The position numbers and the translations under genes are program-made. A stretch of 64,000 nt of DNA from Helicobacter colisuis (GTDB lineage Bacteria > Campylobacterota > Campylobacteria > Campylobacterales > Helicobacteraceae): contig NZ_JAMOKX010000001.1 of NCBI RefSeq assembly GCF_023646285.1, positions 124,001 through 188,000 on the forward strand. The letters run 5' to 3'. The notes below the pieces were generated by a model. That model made no database searches. It saw nothing but the letters and a program-made list of their open reading frames with translations, and was not told the DNA's origin. Below, piece by piece: positions 35,081-46,280 of this stretch. Each line of letters starts with the position of its first letter. Within the stretch, counting starts at the first letter, position 1.

Positions 35081-35947
35081 TTACTTAAATAAAAGTTTTT
35101 TTGCTTCTTGCGATTCTTTAGAATCTGGATAGAGCGCCACCAAAGATTCTAAAAACTTCAAAGCATTTTCATTATTATTGAGTTTTTTAAAAGCTTGTGC
35201 GGTATGCAACATCAATAAAGGCATATAATCCGCCTTATCGTAGCGCTCCGCACTGATTTTATAATATTGAATTGCTTCCTCATATTTTCCTTGATAAAAA
35301 GCCGATTCTCCTAGCAAATAATTCCCTCGAGCAGGCTTGTAATGCCCATCAACTGCTTTTTTAAAATACTCACTTGCTATTTTATATTGCTTTTGTTCTA
35401 GCAATTTTTCACCCTCTGCAAACACTTCTGCTAATGGCTTATCTCTTAACTCTTCTGCCACCTTAGCATCAGTTTGCCTTGGATTTGAATTATTTTTTTT
35501 AACTTCTTTTTTTTCTTGCTGCCCCTCATCCAAAAGCATTTTTTTAATAACATCAATTTCAGATTTAGTCTGCATATCAACCTTTTGAATCAACTCTCCA
35601 AGAGCCGCAATGCTTTGTTGTAACTTTTGAATATTTTCATTTTGTGTAGCAAAATTTGCTTCCATATGTTCTTTTATGTTAGCAATTGTTGCATTATTCT
35701 CATCAACTCGCGTATTTAACTCACGAGAAACCTCTTGAATTCTTTGAAGCTGACCTTCAAAAACACTTTTCAATCCCTCTTGTGAGACTTCAAGATTTTT
35801 TACTTTACTAGAAAGATTAAAAAGTTTTTCATCTATAATTTGTTCTTTAGTTTTCATTAGAGTATCGCCACCGGCATTAAAAGCCGATGGCTCCTCAGCA
35901 AAAAGCAAATTAGCTAATACTAAAACTACACCAATTTGTTTTAACAA
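35081..35947 (-). CDS. cpoB: Periplasmic Tol-linked TPR protein CpoB (YbgF)
   Basis: 288 residues. Signal peptide (LKQIGVVLVLANLLFAEE), a coiled coil at about 35-145, and C-terminal TPR repeats from about 175 (PLAEVFAEGEKLLEQKQYKIASEYFKKA and three further units). CpoB coordinates outer-membrane constriction with peptidoglycan synthesis in E. coli. Follows pal by 15 bases, the standard tol-pal order. Confidence 0.92.
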   Translation of the reverse strand: MLKQIGVVLVLANLLFAEEPSAFNAGGDTLMKTKEQIIDEKLFNLSSKVKNLEVSQEGLKSVFEGQLQRIQEVSRELNTRVDENNATIANIKEHMEANFATQNENIQKLQQSIAALGELIQKVDMQTKSEIDVIKKMLLDEGQQEKKEVKKNNSNPRQTDAKVAEELRDKPLAEVFAEGEKLLEQKQYKIASEYFKKAVDGHYKPARGNYLLGESAFYQGKYEEAIQYYKISAERYDKADYMPLLMLHTAQAFKKLNNNENALKFLESLVALYPDSKESQEAKKLLFK

Positions 35948-35962
35948 GCACTTTCTCCAAAC

Positions 35963-36487
35963 TTATGGCAACATTTTAAATGTTACTTTTCTATTCTCTG
36001 CCCAACATTCTCTAGTTTTCTCTGTGCAGGTAGGTTTGCTTTCTCCATAGCTTACAAGCACAATTTTGCTTTCACTAACGCCCTTGGATACCAAAGCATC
36101 TTTTACAGCAACTGCTCTTTTTAAGCCCAATGCATAGTTATACTCATCAGTTCCCCACTCATCAGTATTTCCCTCAACTCTTACATTCAAAGGCGCTGCA
36201 CTTATGTCTTTTAGAACATTTGCATCATTATCAACTGCACTTTGCATATCTCCACGAATCACAAATTGATCAAAATCAAAAAAGATATTTTGCAAACCAC
36301 CTTCTACATACTGAATTCTCTCCTCTAGATTCACAAAATTATCCCGACCACTTACAAAACCTTGAGAAATACTTTGCTCTGCAACAGAATCTTGAGTGTT
36401 ACTTGTATCTACATTGCTACTTTTTTGACTACAACCTACCATCAATAATGCAGCCAATAAAGAACCAAAAACTAAACTTTTTTTCAT
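35963..36487 (-). CDS. pal: Peptidoglycan-associated lipoprotein Pal
   Basis: 174 residues. Lipobox LMVGC with Cys19, then a Ser/Thr/Asn-rich linker, then an OmpA-like domain from about residue 65. VEGNTDEWGTDEYN and ALGLKRAVAVKDAL carry the residues that bind meso-diaminopimelate. Links outer membrane to cell wall. 77 bases separate it from tolB. Confidence 0.96.
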   Translation of the reverse strand: MKKSLVFGSLLAALLMVGCSQKSSNVDTSNTQDSVAEQSISQGFVSGRDNFVNLEERIQYVEGGLQNIFFDFDQFVIRGDMQSAVDNDANVLKDISAAPLNVRVEGNTDEWGTDEYNYALGLKRAVAVKDALVSKGVSESKIVLVSYGESKPTCTEKTRECWAENRKVTFKMLP

Positions 36488-36564
36488 AGATTTCTCTCCC
36501 TATTATTTAAAATGATAAAACATTGTAGCATATTTTTTGCTAAAGTGCTATAAAACATAAAGTT

Positions 36565-37845
36565 TTACCAATCCATAGATTGAATAACCCCTCCGCGAAG
36601 CGGAAATAGTAAGGTTTTGTTGTAATTTAAACGAATAATTCCCAAAGCACTTTGATTGCTTTCGTGTTTAATATACATAATTGTTTCTCCATCTTTTGCA
36701 AAACGCGGTAACTGATTAACCCCATTAGCGCTTAATCGCCTAATAAAATCACTTTGGGTAGAAACAAGATAAAGATTAAAAGTATTTCTACTAAATTCAT
36801 CGCTCGTTTCCCTGCTAGAATAAACAATATAATCTCCATGCGCATTTGCCGCATTGTTATTTTTTCCATGAAAAACCATTTGCTCTACACTTCCCGCGCT
36901 CTCTCCATTTACAGAAACAGCAAATACATTTGGATAACCCAGACGATCTGAAATAAACATAACGCGTTTTTCATCTTCAATAAAATTTGCACTTACATCT
37001 ATTCCGCGGTAATTAGTTAATTTTTTTAATGCTCCATTTGTTAAATCATACAAGTAAATATCGGCTTGTTCATTGGGCGCCATAGTCAATAGAATCTTAT
37101 TTGAATCCTTGCTTACATCAGAAGCCACTAACATACCCTCGCTACTAAGAATCTGCTTATTCTCTCCTGTAAGTAAGTCAAATTTAAAAAGTGTAGGCTT
37201 GTCTAAATACTTCGTATAATAAAATGCACTTTGTTTTTCATTTGCCCATTTAGGGAAAATATTTAAACCACCGCTAATAAGAGTGTTTTTATAAGTTAGC
37301 GTATAATCGCTAGAAATAATATCGCTTTCGCCAGGTTTTGTATAATATGACACAATTACCATTCTTTGCATCCAATCTACACTTGGTGCTTTAATATAAT
37401 CATTAATATCCACCGCTAATTTATGAGCTAAAAACGGATATGTCGATAATTGGGTACTTTTGTATTCTTTGTTTAATGCTACATTTCCAGTATTAACATC
37501 ATAAAGTTGCAAATTCACAACCAAACCATCTCGTATCGCCTCTGCACTCACTCGTGCTACCAAATCCACTTTAGACTTACGATACTCATCAAAATTAATT
37601 GCCATTGCCCCAGAAAATCCCTCGCCCTCTTGCACTGCAAAATGCCCAGTAACCTTCAAATCAGCAATCAGTATCTTAAATATTTTTAGCGTATATTCTC
37701 TTTGGGTATAATCTTTTCCAGAATACTGAACCAAAATATTAGGGAGATTGTCAAATTTTTTAACAACCTCCAAAGTTGCATCAACATTTGGATTACCAAA
37801 AATAAAACTCAAACTCATTAAAAACAAAAAACAAATCTTTTTCAT
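36565..37845 (-). CDS. tolB: Tol-Pal translocation protein TolB
   Basis: 426 residues. Signal peptide (KKICFLFLMSLSFIFGNP), an N-terminal alpha/beta domain, and a six-bladed beta-propeller with TolB repeats from about 190 (LTNYRGIDVSANF, RVMFISDRLGYPNVFA, QLPRFAKDGETIMY). Periplasmic; relays between TolA and Pal. Its ATG is directly adjacent to the tolA stop. Confidence 0.95.
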   Translation of the reverse strand: MKKICFLFLMSLSFIFGNPNVDATLEVVKKFDNLPNILVQYSGKDYTQREYTLKIFKILIADLKVTGHFAVQEGEGFSGAMAINFDEYRKSKVDLVARVSAEAIRDGLVVNLQLYDVNTGNVALNKEYKSTQLSTYPFLAHKLAVDINDYIKAPSVDWMQRMVIVSYYTKPGESDIISSDYTLTYKNTLISGGLNIFPKWANEKQSAFYYTKYLDKPTLFKFDLLTGENKQILSSEGMLVASDVSKDSNKILLTMAPNEQADIYLYDLTNGALKKLTNYRGIDVSANFIEDEKRVMFISDRLGYPNVFAVSVNGESAGSVEQMVFHGKNNNAANAHGDYIVYSSRETSDEFSRNTFNLYLVSTQSDFIRRLSANGVNQLPRFAKDGETIMYIKHESNQSALGIIRLNYNKTLLFPLRGGVIQSMDW

Positions 37846-38598
37846 TTACACCTCTGTTTTAAAAGTTACAATAATATTAGTTAAATCTCCACCCTCATAT
37901 TTTGGAAATTCTTTATTTTGCATTATATCCAAAAACTCTTGCAAAGCCTTATCAAATTCTAAATTTCCCGATAATTTTATAACCTTATAGGAAAATTTTC
38001 CCTGCCAATCAATAGTAATTTGTATTTCAGATTGATTTTTATTTTGTGTTTGTATTGGATTCCAATTTTCATACAAAATCTCTTGCACTTTTGCATAAAA
38101 TTCATCATACTCGCCCTTTGGAGTTAGGAATCCCATTGTTTTTTTAATTTCAAGATTAGAAACAATTTTTTCAATATTTTCTTTTAAATTGTCTTCTCTT
38201 TTTTGCATACTCTCCAAAGCCTTTTTACGCCTTGCTATTTTATCATTTTGACTTTGTGGCTTTAGAGCTTCTTTGGGAACTTCTCTTTTAGTTTCAACTT
38301 GCTGAAACAATTTGTTGATACCCAAGCCTACATTTGCAGTTTTTGAAGCATTTTCCTTTTTGATAGGAATCTCTTTTATTTTTTCTTTTTCTTTATTTTT
38401 TTGCGTTTGATTGACTTTTTTTGGAGCTTCTTTTTTTTCTTCAATCAACGCTACATTAAAACTTGTCTCTTTATAAGTTGTGTATTGCTTTGGCGAATCT
38501 TTGGAGGCATAAAAATGCCATAAAAATATCCCGACAACAAACAAATAGGTAAAAATAGCGACAATACCACTTAAAAAAAGAAAAAATATTCTATCCAT
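37846..38598 (-). CDS. tolA: TolA/TonB-like energy transducer
   Basis: 250 residues. One N-terminal membrane helix (FFLFLSGIVAIFTYLFVVGIF), a long charged coiled coil (about 45-150) rich in Lys and Glu, and a C-terminal TonB/TolA-type domain (LYENWNPIQTQ to the end). The place between tolR and tolB argues for TolA over TonB. It spans the periplasm to reach TolB and Pal. Its start overlaps tolR by 8 bases. Confidence 0.88.
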   Translation of the reverse strand: MDRIFFLFLSGIVAIFTYLFVVGIFLWHFYASKDSPKQYTTYKETSFNVALIEEKKEAPKKVNQTQKNKEKEKIKEIPIKKENASKTANVGLGINKLFQQVETKREVPKEALKPQSQNDKIARRKKALESMQKREDNLKENIEKIVSNLEIKKTMGFLTPKGEYDEFYAKVQEILYENWNPIQTQNKNQSEIQITIDWQGKFSYKVIKLSGNLEFDKALQEFLDIMQNKEFPKYEGGDLTNIIVTFKTEV

Positions 38599-38983
38599 CA
38601 GTAACTAATGAAACTCTGCTAAAACCGCTTTGTTTGGCAATTTTTAAAATATAAATCACATCATCGTATTTAAGATTTTTATCCGCTCTGATATAAACTT
38701 GCGTGTTTCTATCATACCCATTAGCAAAAACAATAAAGACATCAGGAAAACTTCTAAAATCTAAAATATCATCTTTTAAATAAATTTTTCTTTGAGAATC
38801 AACACGGATTTCAATCTTAGAATCTTCTTGAACTTTGCTAGTTTTAGAGCCTTGAGGCAAAGCAATCTCTTCTTGATAAACAATTACTGGTGCTGTTACC
38901 ATTAAGATAGCCAACAAAACCAGCATAATATCAACCAGTGGCGTGATATTAAGCTCTGGATTCTCACCCCAATTAAAATTCAC
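38591..38983 (-). CDS. tolR: TolR/ExbD family proton-channel subunit
   Basis: 130 residues. One membrane helix at about 14-34 containing the functional Asp (TPLVDIMLVLLAI, Asp18), and a periplasmic domain. With TolQ it uses the proton motive force. The ExbD label is used for the H. pylori homologue; I prefer TolR from context. Confidence 0.9.
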   Translation of the reverse strand: MNFNWGENPELNITPLVDIMLVLLAILMVTAPVIVYQEEIALPQGSKTSKVQEDSKIEIRVDSQRKIYLKDDILDFRSFPDVFIVFANGYDRNTQVYIRADKNLKYDDVIYILKIAKQSGFSRVSLVTDG

Positions 38984-39004
38984 CGCGTATTTTCCTTTTG
39001 TCTT

Positions 39005-39571
39005 TTATTCTTTGTCTTTTGAGTAAGCTAAGAGATTAACTTGTAATTGCAAATAAGTATTTAGCTCAAAGACTTTTCGCTTTAAAAACAAATTAAAGGT
39101 ATAAGCAGGGATCGCCGTTAAAATTCCAGCAGCTGTTGCAATAAGGGCTTTTGAAATAATAGGAGCTATCACATCTAAAGTTGCTTTAGATTCCATACCA
39201 AGCTTTGAAAAAGCTTCCAAAATCTCAACTACCGTTCCAAACAATCCGATAAAAGGAGCTGTTGAAGCCACAATGCCCAAAAAAGTCAAACCCATTGTTG
39301 CTTCCTTGATTGTTTTATTAAGAAAATATTGCAATAAAGATTCGGATTTTTTTCTATCGATTCCATTCAGATTAAATGTAGATTCGCGCAACACAATATT
39401 TTTGCCTTTCAAAAGACATTCCACATTCTTTTTTTCTCTTTGAATCATAGAATTAAGAGTAAAATAACGATACAAAAAAATCCAAACAACCAAAATAAAA
39501 TATAAAGAAAGCCAAGAGAGAACAACTATGGTTGTCATTCCATAGTTGCCAGTTAAATTCATTAAATTCAT
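39005..39571 (-). CDS. tolQ: TolQ/ExbB family proton-channel subunit
   Basis: 188 residues, three membrane helices (about 10-33, 95-120, 140-165). GIVASTAPFIGLFGTVVEI near 98-116 is the MotA/TolQ/ExbB signature, and ALIATAAGILTAIPAYTF the third helix. The start overlaps the atpC stop by 4 bases, which links the Tol operon to the ATP synthase operon; both deal with the proton motive force. Confidence 0.92.
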   Translation of the reverse strand: MNLMNLTGNYGMTTIVVLSWLSLYFILVVWIFLYRYFTLNSMIQREKKNVECLLKGKNIVLRESTFNLNGIDRKKSESLLQYFLNKTIKEATMGLTFLGIVASTAPFIGLFGTVVEILEAFSKLGMESKATLDVIAPIISKALIATAAGILTAIPAYTFNLFLKRKVFELNTYLQLQVNLLAYSKDKE

Positions 39572-39960
39572 AAAACGCTCTTTGCTGCATTTTCAATGCG
39601 AGAAACAACCATTGAAACTGCAACTTTATTATCTGATGATTCTTCAAGAAGTTTTTTAGCGCTTGCAATAGCTTGTGCAATTTCACTTTCACTATCACCA
39701 TTAATATCCACTGCACCCTCTGCTAAAATATCGACACTTCTCTCATCAACCTTAGCATAACCCCAGTTAATAGCCACTATTTCTTTTTTTCCATCTTGTT
39801 TTTCAATCTCAATAACACCACTATCAAGTGTAGTTACAATCCCAACGTGTCCTGGGAGAACCCCAAATTCCCCCTCGCTTCCAGGAAGTGTTACACTTTT
39901 GACATTATTAGAAAATATCTTCCCCTCTGGCGTTACAATATCTAATTTCAAGGTTTCCAT
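39568..39960 (-). CDS. atpC: ATP synthase epsilon subunit
   Basis: 130 residues. N-terminal beta-sandwich (LDIVTPEGKIFS, EGEFGVLPGHVGIVT) and two C-terminal helices. Central-stalk subunit that inhibits ATP hydrolysis. Last F1 gene, 9 bases after atpD. Confidence 0.96.
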   Translation of the reverse strand: METLKLDIVTPEGKIFSNNVKSVTLPGSEGEFGVLPGHVGIVTTLDSGVIEIEKQDGKKEIVAINWGYAKVDERSVDILAEGAVDINGDSESEIAQAIASAKKLLEESSDNKVAVSMVVSRIENAAKSVL

Positions 39961-39969
39961 TAAAGCTCC

Positions 39970-41385
<1,416 letters not shown>

Positions 41386-41397
41386 TTACTATACTCC

Positions 41398-42282
41398 TTA
41401 TTTCATAGACTCAACACCGGTATTAATCTCTACCAGCTCAGTCGTAATTGCTTCTTGTCTTGCTTTGTTATAAGCAACCGTTAAACTTTTTGCCAATTCT
41501 CCTGCGTTATTAGTTGCAGCATCCATTGCTTGCATTCTTGCGCTGTGCTCTGCTGCTAAAGAATCCACCAAAGCATAATACATACTAAATTCAATATATT
41601 TATTAGCTAGTTGATTTAAAACTTCATTTTCTTGTTCATTTGGTTCAACTTCCAAGACAGAACTACACTCCTTAGATAATTCAATACTGTTAATAGGCAA
41701 AAGTTGTGAAACCTTCATTTCTTGAGAAATCATATTTTTAAAACCATTATGCACCAAAATAATCTTTGAAGTCATGCCTTGCAAATAATCATTCACTGCC
41801 TTGTTGATAAATTCTGCAGCTTGAGCATAGTTAGGCGTTGCACTTAAACCCACCGCACTATCTAAAATCTCTATTTCATTGAACTTAAAGTATTCAATTG
41901 CTTTTTTGCCAATAACGCGCAAACGAACTTTTGCATTTTTAGCTTTATGCTCTAGAATAATCCGATTAACTTCTTTAATTGTGTTAATATTAAAACCACC
42001 ACATAAGCCTTTGTCTGCTGTCACCAAAACAATATCTACAAGCCCTGTCTCTTTAGCTGGTATAAAATAGGGATTGTCTTGCGCATTTTCCCCACCTGCT
42101 ACCTTTGCTTTGATCTCTCCAAGTACCTCTACAATTTTATTTGCATAGGTCTTAGATCGTCTTGCCATCTCATCAGCTTTTTTAAGCTTGGAGGTTGAAA
42201 CAAGCTTCATTGCTCTTGTAGTTTTTTGGGTGTTTAGAACACTTGATATCTGCTTTCTAATATCTTTTAAGTTGTTTCCCAT
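41398..42282 (-). CDS. atpG: ATP synthase gamma subunit
   Basis: 294-residue rotor shaft. N-terminal helix (LKDIRKQISSVLNTQKTTRAMKLV) and C-terminal signature SARMQAMDAATNNAGEL, which form the coiled coil turning inside the alpha3beta3 ring. 13 bases after atpA. Confidence 0.97.
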   Translation of the reverse strand: MGNNLKDIRKQISSVLNTQKTTRAMKLVSTSKLKKADEMARRSKTYANKIVEVLGEIKAKVAGGENAQDNPYFIPAKETGLVDIVLVTADKGLCGGFNINTIKEVNRIILEHKAKNAKVRLRVIGKKAIEYFKFNEIEILDSAVGLSATPNYAQAAEFINKAVNDYLQGMTSKIILVHNGFKNMISQEMKVSQLLPINSIELSKECSSVLEVEPNEQENEVLNQLANKYIEFSMYYALVDSLAAEHSARMQAMDAATNNAGELAKSLTVAYNKARQEAITTELVEINTGVESMK

Positions 42283-42295
42283 AACAACTCCCTAC

Positions 42296-43810
42296 TTATG
42301 CTATAAAACTAGCTTTAAACTCTTCTAAAGCTCTACTTAGAGTTTCCTCAATATCCTTATCAAGCATTTTCTTAGATCGAATATCTTCAAAAATTTGTGG
42401 ATATTTTGCCTCTAAGAATGGATATAAATCTGCTTCAAATTTAGTAATATTAGCTACAGAAATATCATCCATAAAGCCTCTTGCTCCTGCAAAAATAACT
42501 ACAACTTGTCTCTCAATTGGCAATGGAGAATAAGGAGGTTGCTTTAAAACTTCCACCATTCTTTGTCCTCTATCAAGTTGTTTTCTACTTGATTCATCAA
42601 GATCTGAAGCAAATTGTGCGAAAGCTTGTAATTCTCTATATTGAGCCAAATCCAATCTCAAAGTTCCTGAAACTTGTTTGGTAGCTTTGATTTGTGCAGC
42701 ACCACCCACGCGAGATACAGAAAGACCCACATTAATCGCAGGGCGAATACCCGAGTTAAACAAATCTGTTTCAAGGAAAATTTGACCATCGGTAATTGAA
42801 ATAACATTGGTAGGAATATACGCAGCCACATCTCCTGCTTGTGTTTCAATAATTGGTAAAGCCGTTAGAGAACCAGCACCCAATTCATCACTTACCTTTG
42901 CAGCTCTCTCCAATAGTCTTGAGTGCAAATAGAAAACATCTCCAGGGAAAGCTTCACGACCTGGAGGGCGTCTTAGAATTAATGACATTTCACGATAAGC
43001 AACTGCATGCTTACTTAAATCATCATAAACAATCAAAGCATGTCTGCCATTATCTCTGAAATATTCTCCCATAGTTACACCCGCATAAGGCGCAAGATAT
43101 TGCATTGCAGCAGAATCAGAAGCAGGTGCATTAACAATAATTGTATATTCCATTGCTCCATGTTCTTCTAGTTTTCTCACCACTTGCGCTACTGTGGATT
43201 CTTTTTGTCCTATGGCAACATAAATACAAACAACATCTTGTCCTTTTTGATTAATAATAGTGTCAATTGCAACTGTTGTTTTACCTGTTTGTCTATCACC
43301 AATAATCAACTCTCTTTGACCCCTACCAATTGGCACTAATGCATCAATTGCCTTAATACCCGTTTGAAGTGGCTCATGAACTGATTTTCTTGCCATAATC
43401 CCAGGAGCTTTTTCTTCCATGAATTTAAATTCTTTTGCTTCAATTGCTCCCTTACCATCAATGGGCTCACCTAAAGCATTAACCACTCTTCCCATCAAAT
43501 CATCTCCAACAGGAACACGTAAAAGCTTACCGAGTCTCTTAACTGAAGTGCCCTCTTTAATCTCTTTTCCAGCACCCAAGACAACAACACCCACGCTGCC
43601 TTCTTCCAAGCTTGATGCAAGACCTTTGTCCCCTGTATCAAACTCAACCATTTCATAGCTCATAGCATCTTTAAGTCCATAAACTTTTGCTACACCATCA
43701 GCATATGCAATAACCTTACCAGTTTGCGCAATATTTAAATCCAATTCGAAATTATCTATTCTTTCTTTAATAATAGAACTAATTTCATCAGCTTGTAACT
43801 TTGCTATCAC
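42296..43810 (-). CDS. atpA: ATP synthase alpha subunit
   Basis: 504-residue regulatory subunit of F1. Walker A GDRQTGKT near 169-176, the alpha signature [14 protein letters not shown], and the arginine finger region are present. Lies 21 bases after atpH. Confidence 0.98.
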   Translation of the reverse strand: MIAKLQADEISSIIKERIDNFELDLNIAQTGKVIAYADGVAKVYGLKDAMSYEMVEFDTGDKGLASSLEEGSVGVVVLGAGKEIKEGTSVKRLGKLLRVPVGDDLMGRVVNALGEPIDGKGAIEAKEFKFMEEKAPGIMARKSVHEPLQTGIKAIDALVPIGRGQRELIIGDRQTGKTTVAIDTIINQKGQDVVCIYVAIGQKESTVAQVVRKLEEHGAMEYTIIVNAPASDSAAMQYLAPYAGVTMGEYFRDNGRHALIVYDDLSKHAVAYREMSLILRRPPGREAFPGDVFYLHSRLLERAAKVSDELGAGSLTALPIIETQAGDVAAYIPTNVISITDGQIFLETDLFNSGIRPAINVGLSVSRVGGAAQIKATKQVSGTLRLDLAQYRELQAFAQFASDLDESSRKQLDRGQRMVEVLKQPPYSPLPIERQVVVIFAGARGFMDDISVANITKFEADLYPFLEAKYPQIFEDIRSKKMLDKDIEETLSRALEEFKASFIA

Positions 43811-43831
43811 TCTTACTCCTTCATAAAAAAA

Positions 43832-44368
43832 TTAAAATGCTTTCATAATATGACTTCTTAAGTCTTGAATAAATTTCTCTTGAGAAAAGGAAATTTCAAC
43901 GCCTAAATCCTCCACAATCAATTTGATTCCAACTTCATCTACAATCTCCTGCTTCAGAATCAAATTAACGCCTAGTTTTTTGCTAAACTGACCTTGTATA
44001 TCCTTTAATACTACTTCATCGTATTTCTCATTTACTTTTAGATTGGCAATATATTCCTTATTTAAAGAAGCTATATAAGAAAACAATTCAGCATACAACT
44101 CTTGGAACAAGTTCAAGCGCTTATGTTCTGCCAAAACTTTAACAAAATTAGAAAATCTTTGTGTTGCCTTATTTTCCAAAATAACTTGCAAAACAAACTC
44201 CACCTTTTTAGAAATCTCCACATAAGGCGATTCGATGATTTCTTTAAATTTAGAAATTTGATAAGCATTTGCAAGAATGCTTAAAAATTCTAAATCCTTT
44301 TCCAGTTCATTTTTTAGCGCATCCTTAGAAAATGCCCTAATATATCTTTTTGCTATCAATTCTTTCAT
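43832..44368 (-). CDS. atpH: ATP synthase delta subunit
   Basis: About 178-residue stator subunit that ties the b stalk to F1. N-terminal helical bundle beginning KELIAKRYIRAFSKDAL and C-terminal LIVEDLGVEISFSQEKFIQDLR. I start at ATG 44368, directly after the atpF stop, because AGAAAGG lies 9 bases upstream; an in-frame TTG at 44377 touches that ribosome site. Confidence 0.95.
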   Translation of the reverse strand: MKELIAKRYIRAFSKDALKNELEKDLEFLSILANAYQISKFKEIIESPYVEISKKVEFVLQVILENKATQRFSNFVKVLAEHKRLNLFQELYAELFSYIASLNKEYIANLKVNEKYDEVVLKDIQGQFSKKLGVNLILKQEIVDEVGIKLIVEDLGVEISFSQEKFIQDLRSHIMKAF

Positions 44369-44369
44369 C

Positions 44370-44885
44370 TTAAGCAACCTTTCTCAATAAAGCTTGAGTT
44401 AAGACATCTTTAGGCAATACTGCAGAATCTTTGCTTAAAAACTCTTTTAAAACTTCATCAATAATCAGCTTTTCCATTTTTCTTCTCTCAAATGTCATAC
44501 TCTCATTAAATTGACGAATCAAGTTTTCAATTTCTGCTTTTGTATTTTCCTCTGCCTTCTGCAAAATAATTGCTGATTCTTTGTGTGCTACTTCTATAAT
44601 ATCTTTTGCAATTTTTTTAGCTTCGTCTAATTCATTAGCTGCTTTTTGTCGCTCTTTTTTTGATTCTTGAAGTTTTTCTTGAATCTTGGCTAAAGAATTT
44701 GCAATACCCTCTCGCCTTTCTTTGAAAACACCTTTAATCCTTTCTGCTGCAAAGTAATAAACTAGTGCAAAAAAGATAACAAAGTTAATCGTTCTCTCAA
44801 CAATATCCACTTCACCACTACCAGATGCCGCCAACAATATGCAAGGAGAAAACATTGCCATCAAAAACAAAAAACTTTTTTTCAT
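44370..44885 (-). CDS. atpF: ATP synthase b subunit
   Basis: 171 residues of peripheral stalk. The N-terminus carries a signal-like stretch (KKSFLFLMAMFSPCILLA) ahead of the main membrane helix at about 30-48 (TINFVIFFALVYYFAAERI), then a long charged coiled coil. A cleavable leader on b is, as I recall, seen in Helicobacter. Pairs with the b' gene directly upstream. Confidence 0.94.
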   Translation of the reverse strand: MKKSFLFLMAMFSPCILLAASGSGEVDIVERTINFVIFFALVYYFAAERIKGVFKERREGIANSLAKIQEKLQESKKERQKAANELDEAKKIAKDIIEVAHKESAIILQKAEENTKAEIENLIRQFNESMTFERRKMEKLIIDEVLKEFLSKDSAVLPKDVLTQALLRKVA

Positions 44886-44896
44886 TATTTCCCCTC

Positions 44897-45328
44897 CTAC
44901 AATTTCGCCATTTTAGCTTTTAAGCTTTCTTCAAAAAGAGGAATTTTAGATAACAATGTTTTCTTAAGTTCTTCTCTCTCTTCTTCAAGAATTGCTGTAA
45001 ATTCATTGTATTTTAGATTCAACTCTTCCCTTTTTTGCGTAATTTTTGCATCTGCCATCTGTTTAGCATTTTCTTGCGCCTTATTTTTTATAAGACTTGC
45101 TTCCTGCCTTGCATTTTGCAAAATCACCTCTGCCTCCGCTTTTAATGCTTTTACATCCGCCGCATTACCTTCTATACCTTCACTATCCTTTTTTATTGAT
45201 GAATCTCTTGCATCCATAAAACCTAACAAAGGTTTGTACAAAATGCGATTCAGCAAGTAAATCAAAATAAGGAAAGTAAAAAAAACTAGCGCCATTACCC
45301 AAGGAGTTGGGATAATAGTCATTTGCAC
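44897..45328 (-). CDS. atpF': ATP synthase b' subunit
   Basis: 143 residues: one membrane helix at about 9-27 and a long coiled coil. Two different b-type genes in tandem is the rule in Campylobacterota. First gene of the stalk-F1 operon. The c and a subunits (atpE, atpB) are not in this window. Confidence 0.92.
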   Translation of the reverse strand: MQMTIIPTPWVMALVFFTFLILIYLLNRILYKPLLGFMDARDSSIKKDSEGIEGNAADVKALKAEAEVILQNARQEASLIKNKAQENAKQMADAKITQKREELNLKYNEFTAILEEEREELKKTLLSKIPLFEESLKAKMAKL

Positions 45329-45386
45329 TCCTTTCTTTAAATATAAATAACATTTTTATTCTATCACGACTTTTTCTAAGTTTTTC

Positions 45387-46280
45387 TTAAAAACTTAAAT
45401 TTGGTAAAAATTTAATAAACCTTTCCACCTCCTCATCGTTACTAAACTCCACAATAAAATATTTTTTTTGCAATTTTGCCTTTAATTTATTTTCTTGCAT
45501 CATTTGACAGATTTTCATTAATTCATTTTGAGATTGCAAACTTATTACATTTTTTTTTGATAAATCCTTCTTTACCTTATCATTAGACTTAATACTTTTA
45601 ATATTCCTTACAATCGCTTCAGTTTCATGAACACTCAACTTCTGTCCTACAATCGAATCAGCCACCATTAATTGCTTCTCTTTTGGCAGGGTAATCAGAA
45701 TCTTAGCGTGTCCTTGTGAAATTTTGTTTTCTATAATATATTTTTGAACTTCATTTTCCAAATCCAATAAGCGCAGAGTGTTTGTAATCTGTGCTCTTGA
45801 CTTTGAGAGTCGCTTGGCGACTTCTTCGTGCGTGATTCCATACTCATCAATTAATTCTTTATAAGATTGTGCCAAATCAATCGGATTTAAATCTTCCCTT
45901 TGGATATTTTCTATCAAAGCCAATTCGCGTAACTTTTTCTCTTGCACATCTACAACAATAGCTTTTATTGTTTCTTTTTTTGCAATTTTGCTTGCGCGCA
46001 AACGCCGCTCACCTGCAATCAAAAAATATTCATCAGATTTTCCACTATCCTCATAGACTAAAATCGGTTGCAAGAGACCATATTCTTGAATTGAATCAGC
46101 TAATTCTTGCAAACTCTCATCATCAAATACCTTGCGAGGCTGCAAGGGATTGGCTTTTATTTTATCAATATCAATTTCAACTACCAAACCTGAATTATCA
46201 TTTAAATTATTCTGATAAGCCTCTTCTACTTCCCCCAAAATAGCGCTTAATCCACGCCCTAAGCCTGCACTTTTTGCCAT
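45387..46280 (-). CDS. parB: Chromosome partitioning protein ParB
   Basis: 297-residue CTPase and DNA clamp that loads on parS. N-terminal AGLGRGLSAILG, the CTP-binding motifs NPLQPRK and GERRLRASK (near 90-98), then IENIQREDLNPID and the helix-turn-helix THEEVAKRLSKSRAQITNTLRLL, and a C-terminal dimerisation domain. Start overlaps the parA stop by one base. I saw no full parS in the window. Confidence 0.97.
   Translation of the reverse strand: MAKSAGLGRGLSAILGEVEEAYQNNLNDNSGLVVEIDIDKIKANPLQPRKVFDDESLQELADSIQEYGLLQPILVYEDSGKSDEYFLIAGERRLRASKIAKKETIKAIVVDVQEKKLRELALIENIQREDLNPIDLAQSYKELIDEYGITHEEVAKRLSKSRAQITNTLRLLDLENEVQKYIIENKISQGHAKILITLPKEKQLMVADSIVGQKLSVHETEAIVRNIKSIKSNDKVKKDLSKKNVISLQSQNELMKICQMMQENKLKAKLQKKYFIVEFSNDEEVERFIKFLPNLSF

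Noticed and set aside
36130-36489. 119-residue reading frame opposite pal
   Set aside because: Composition (His, Leu, Gln rich) is that of an antisense frame; pal is certain.
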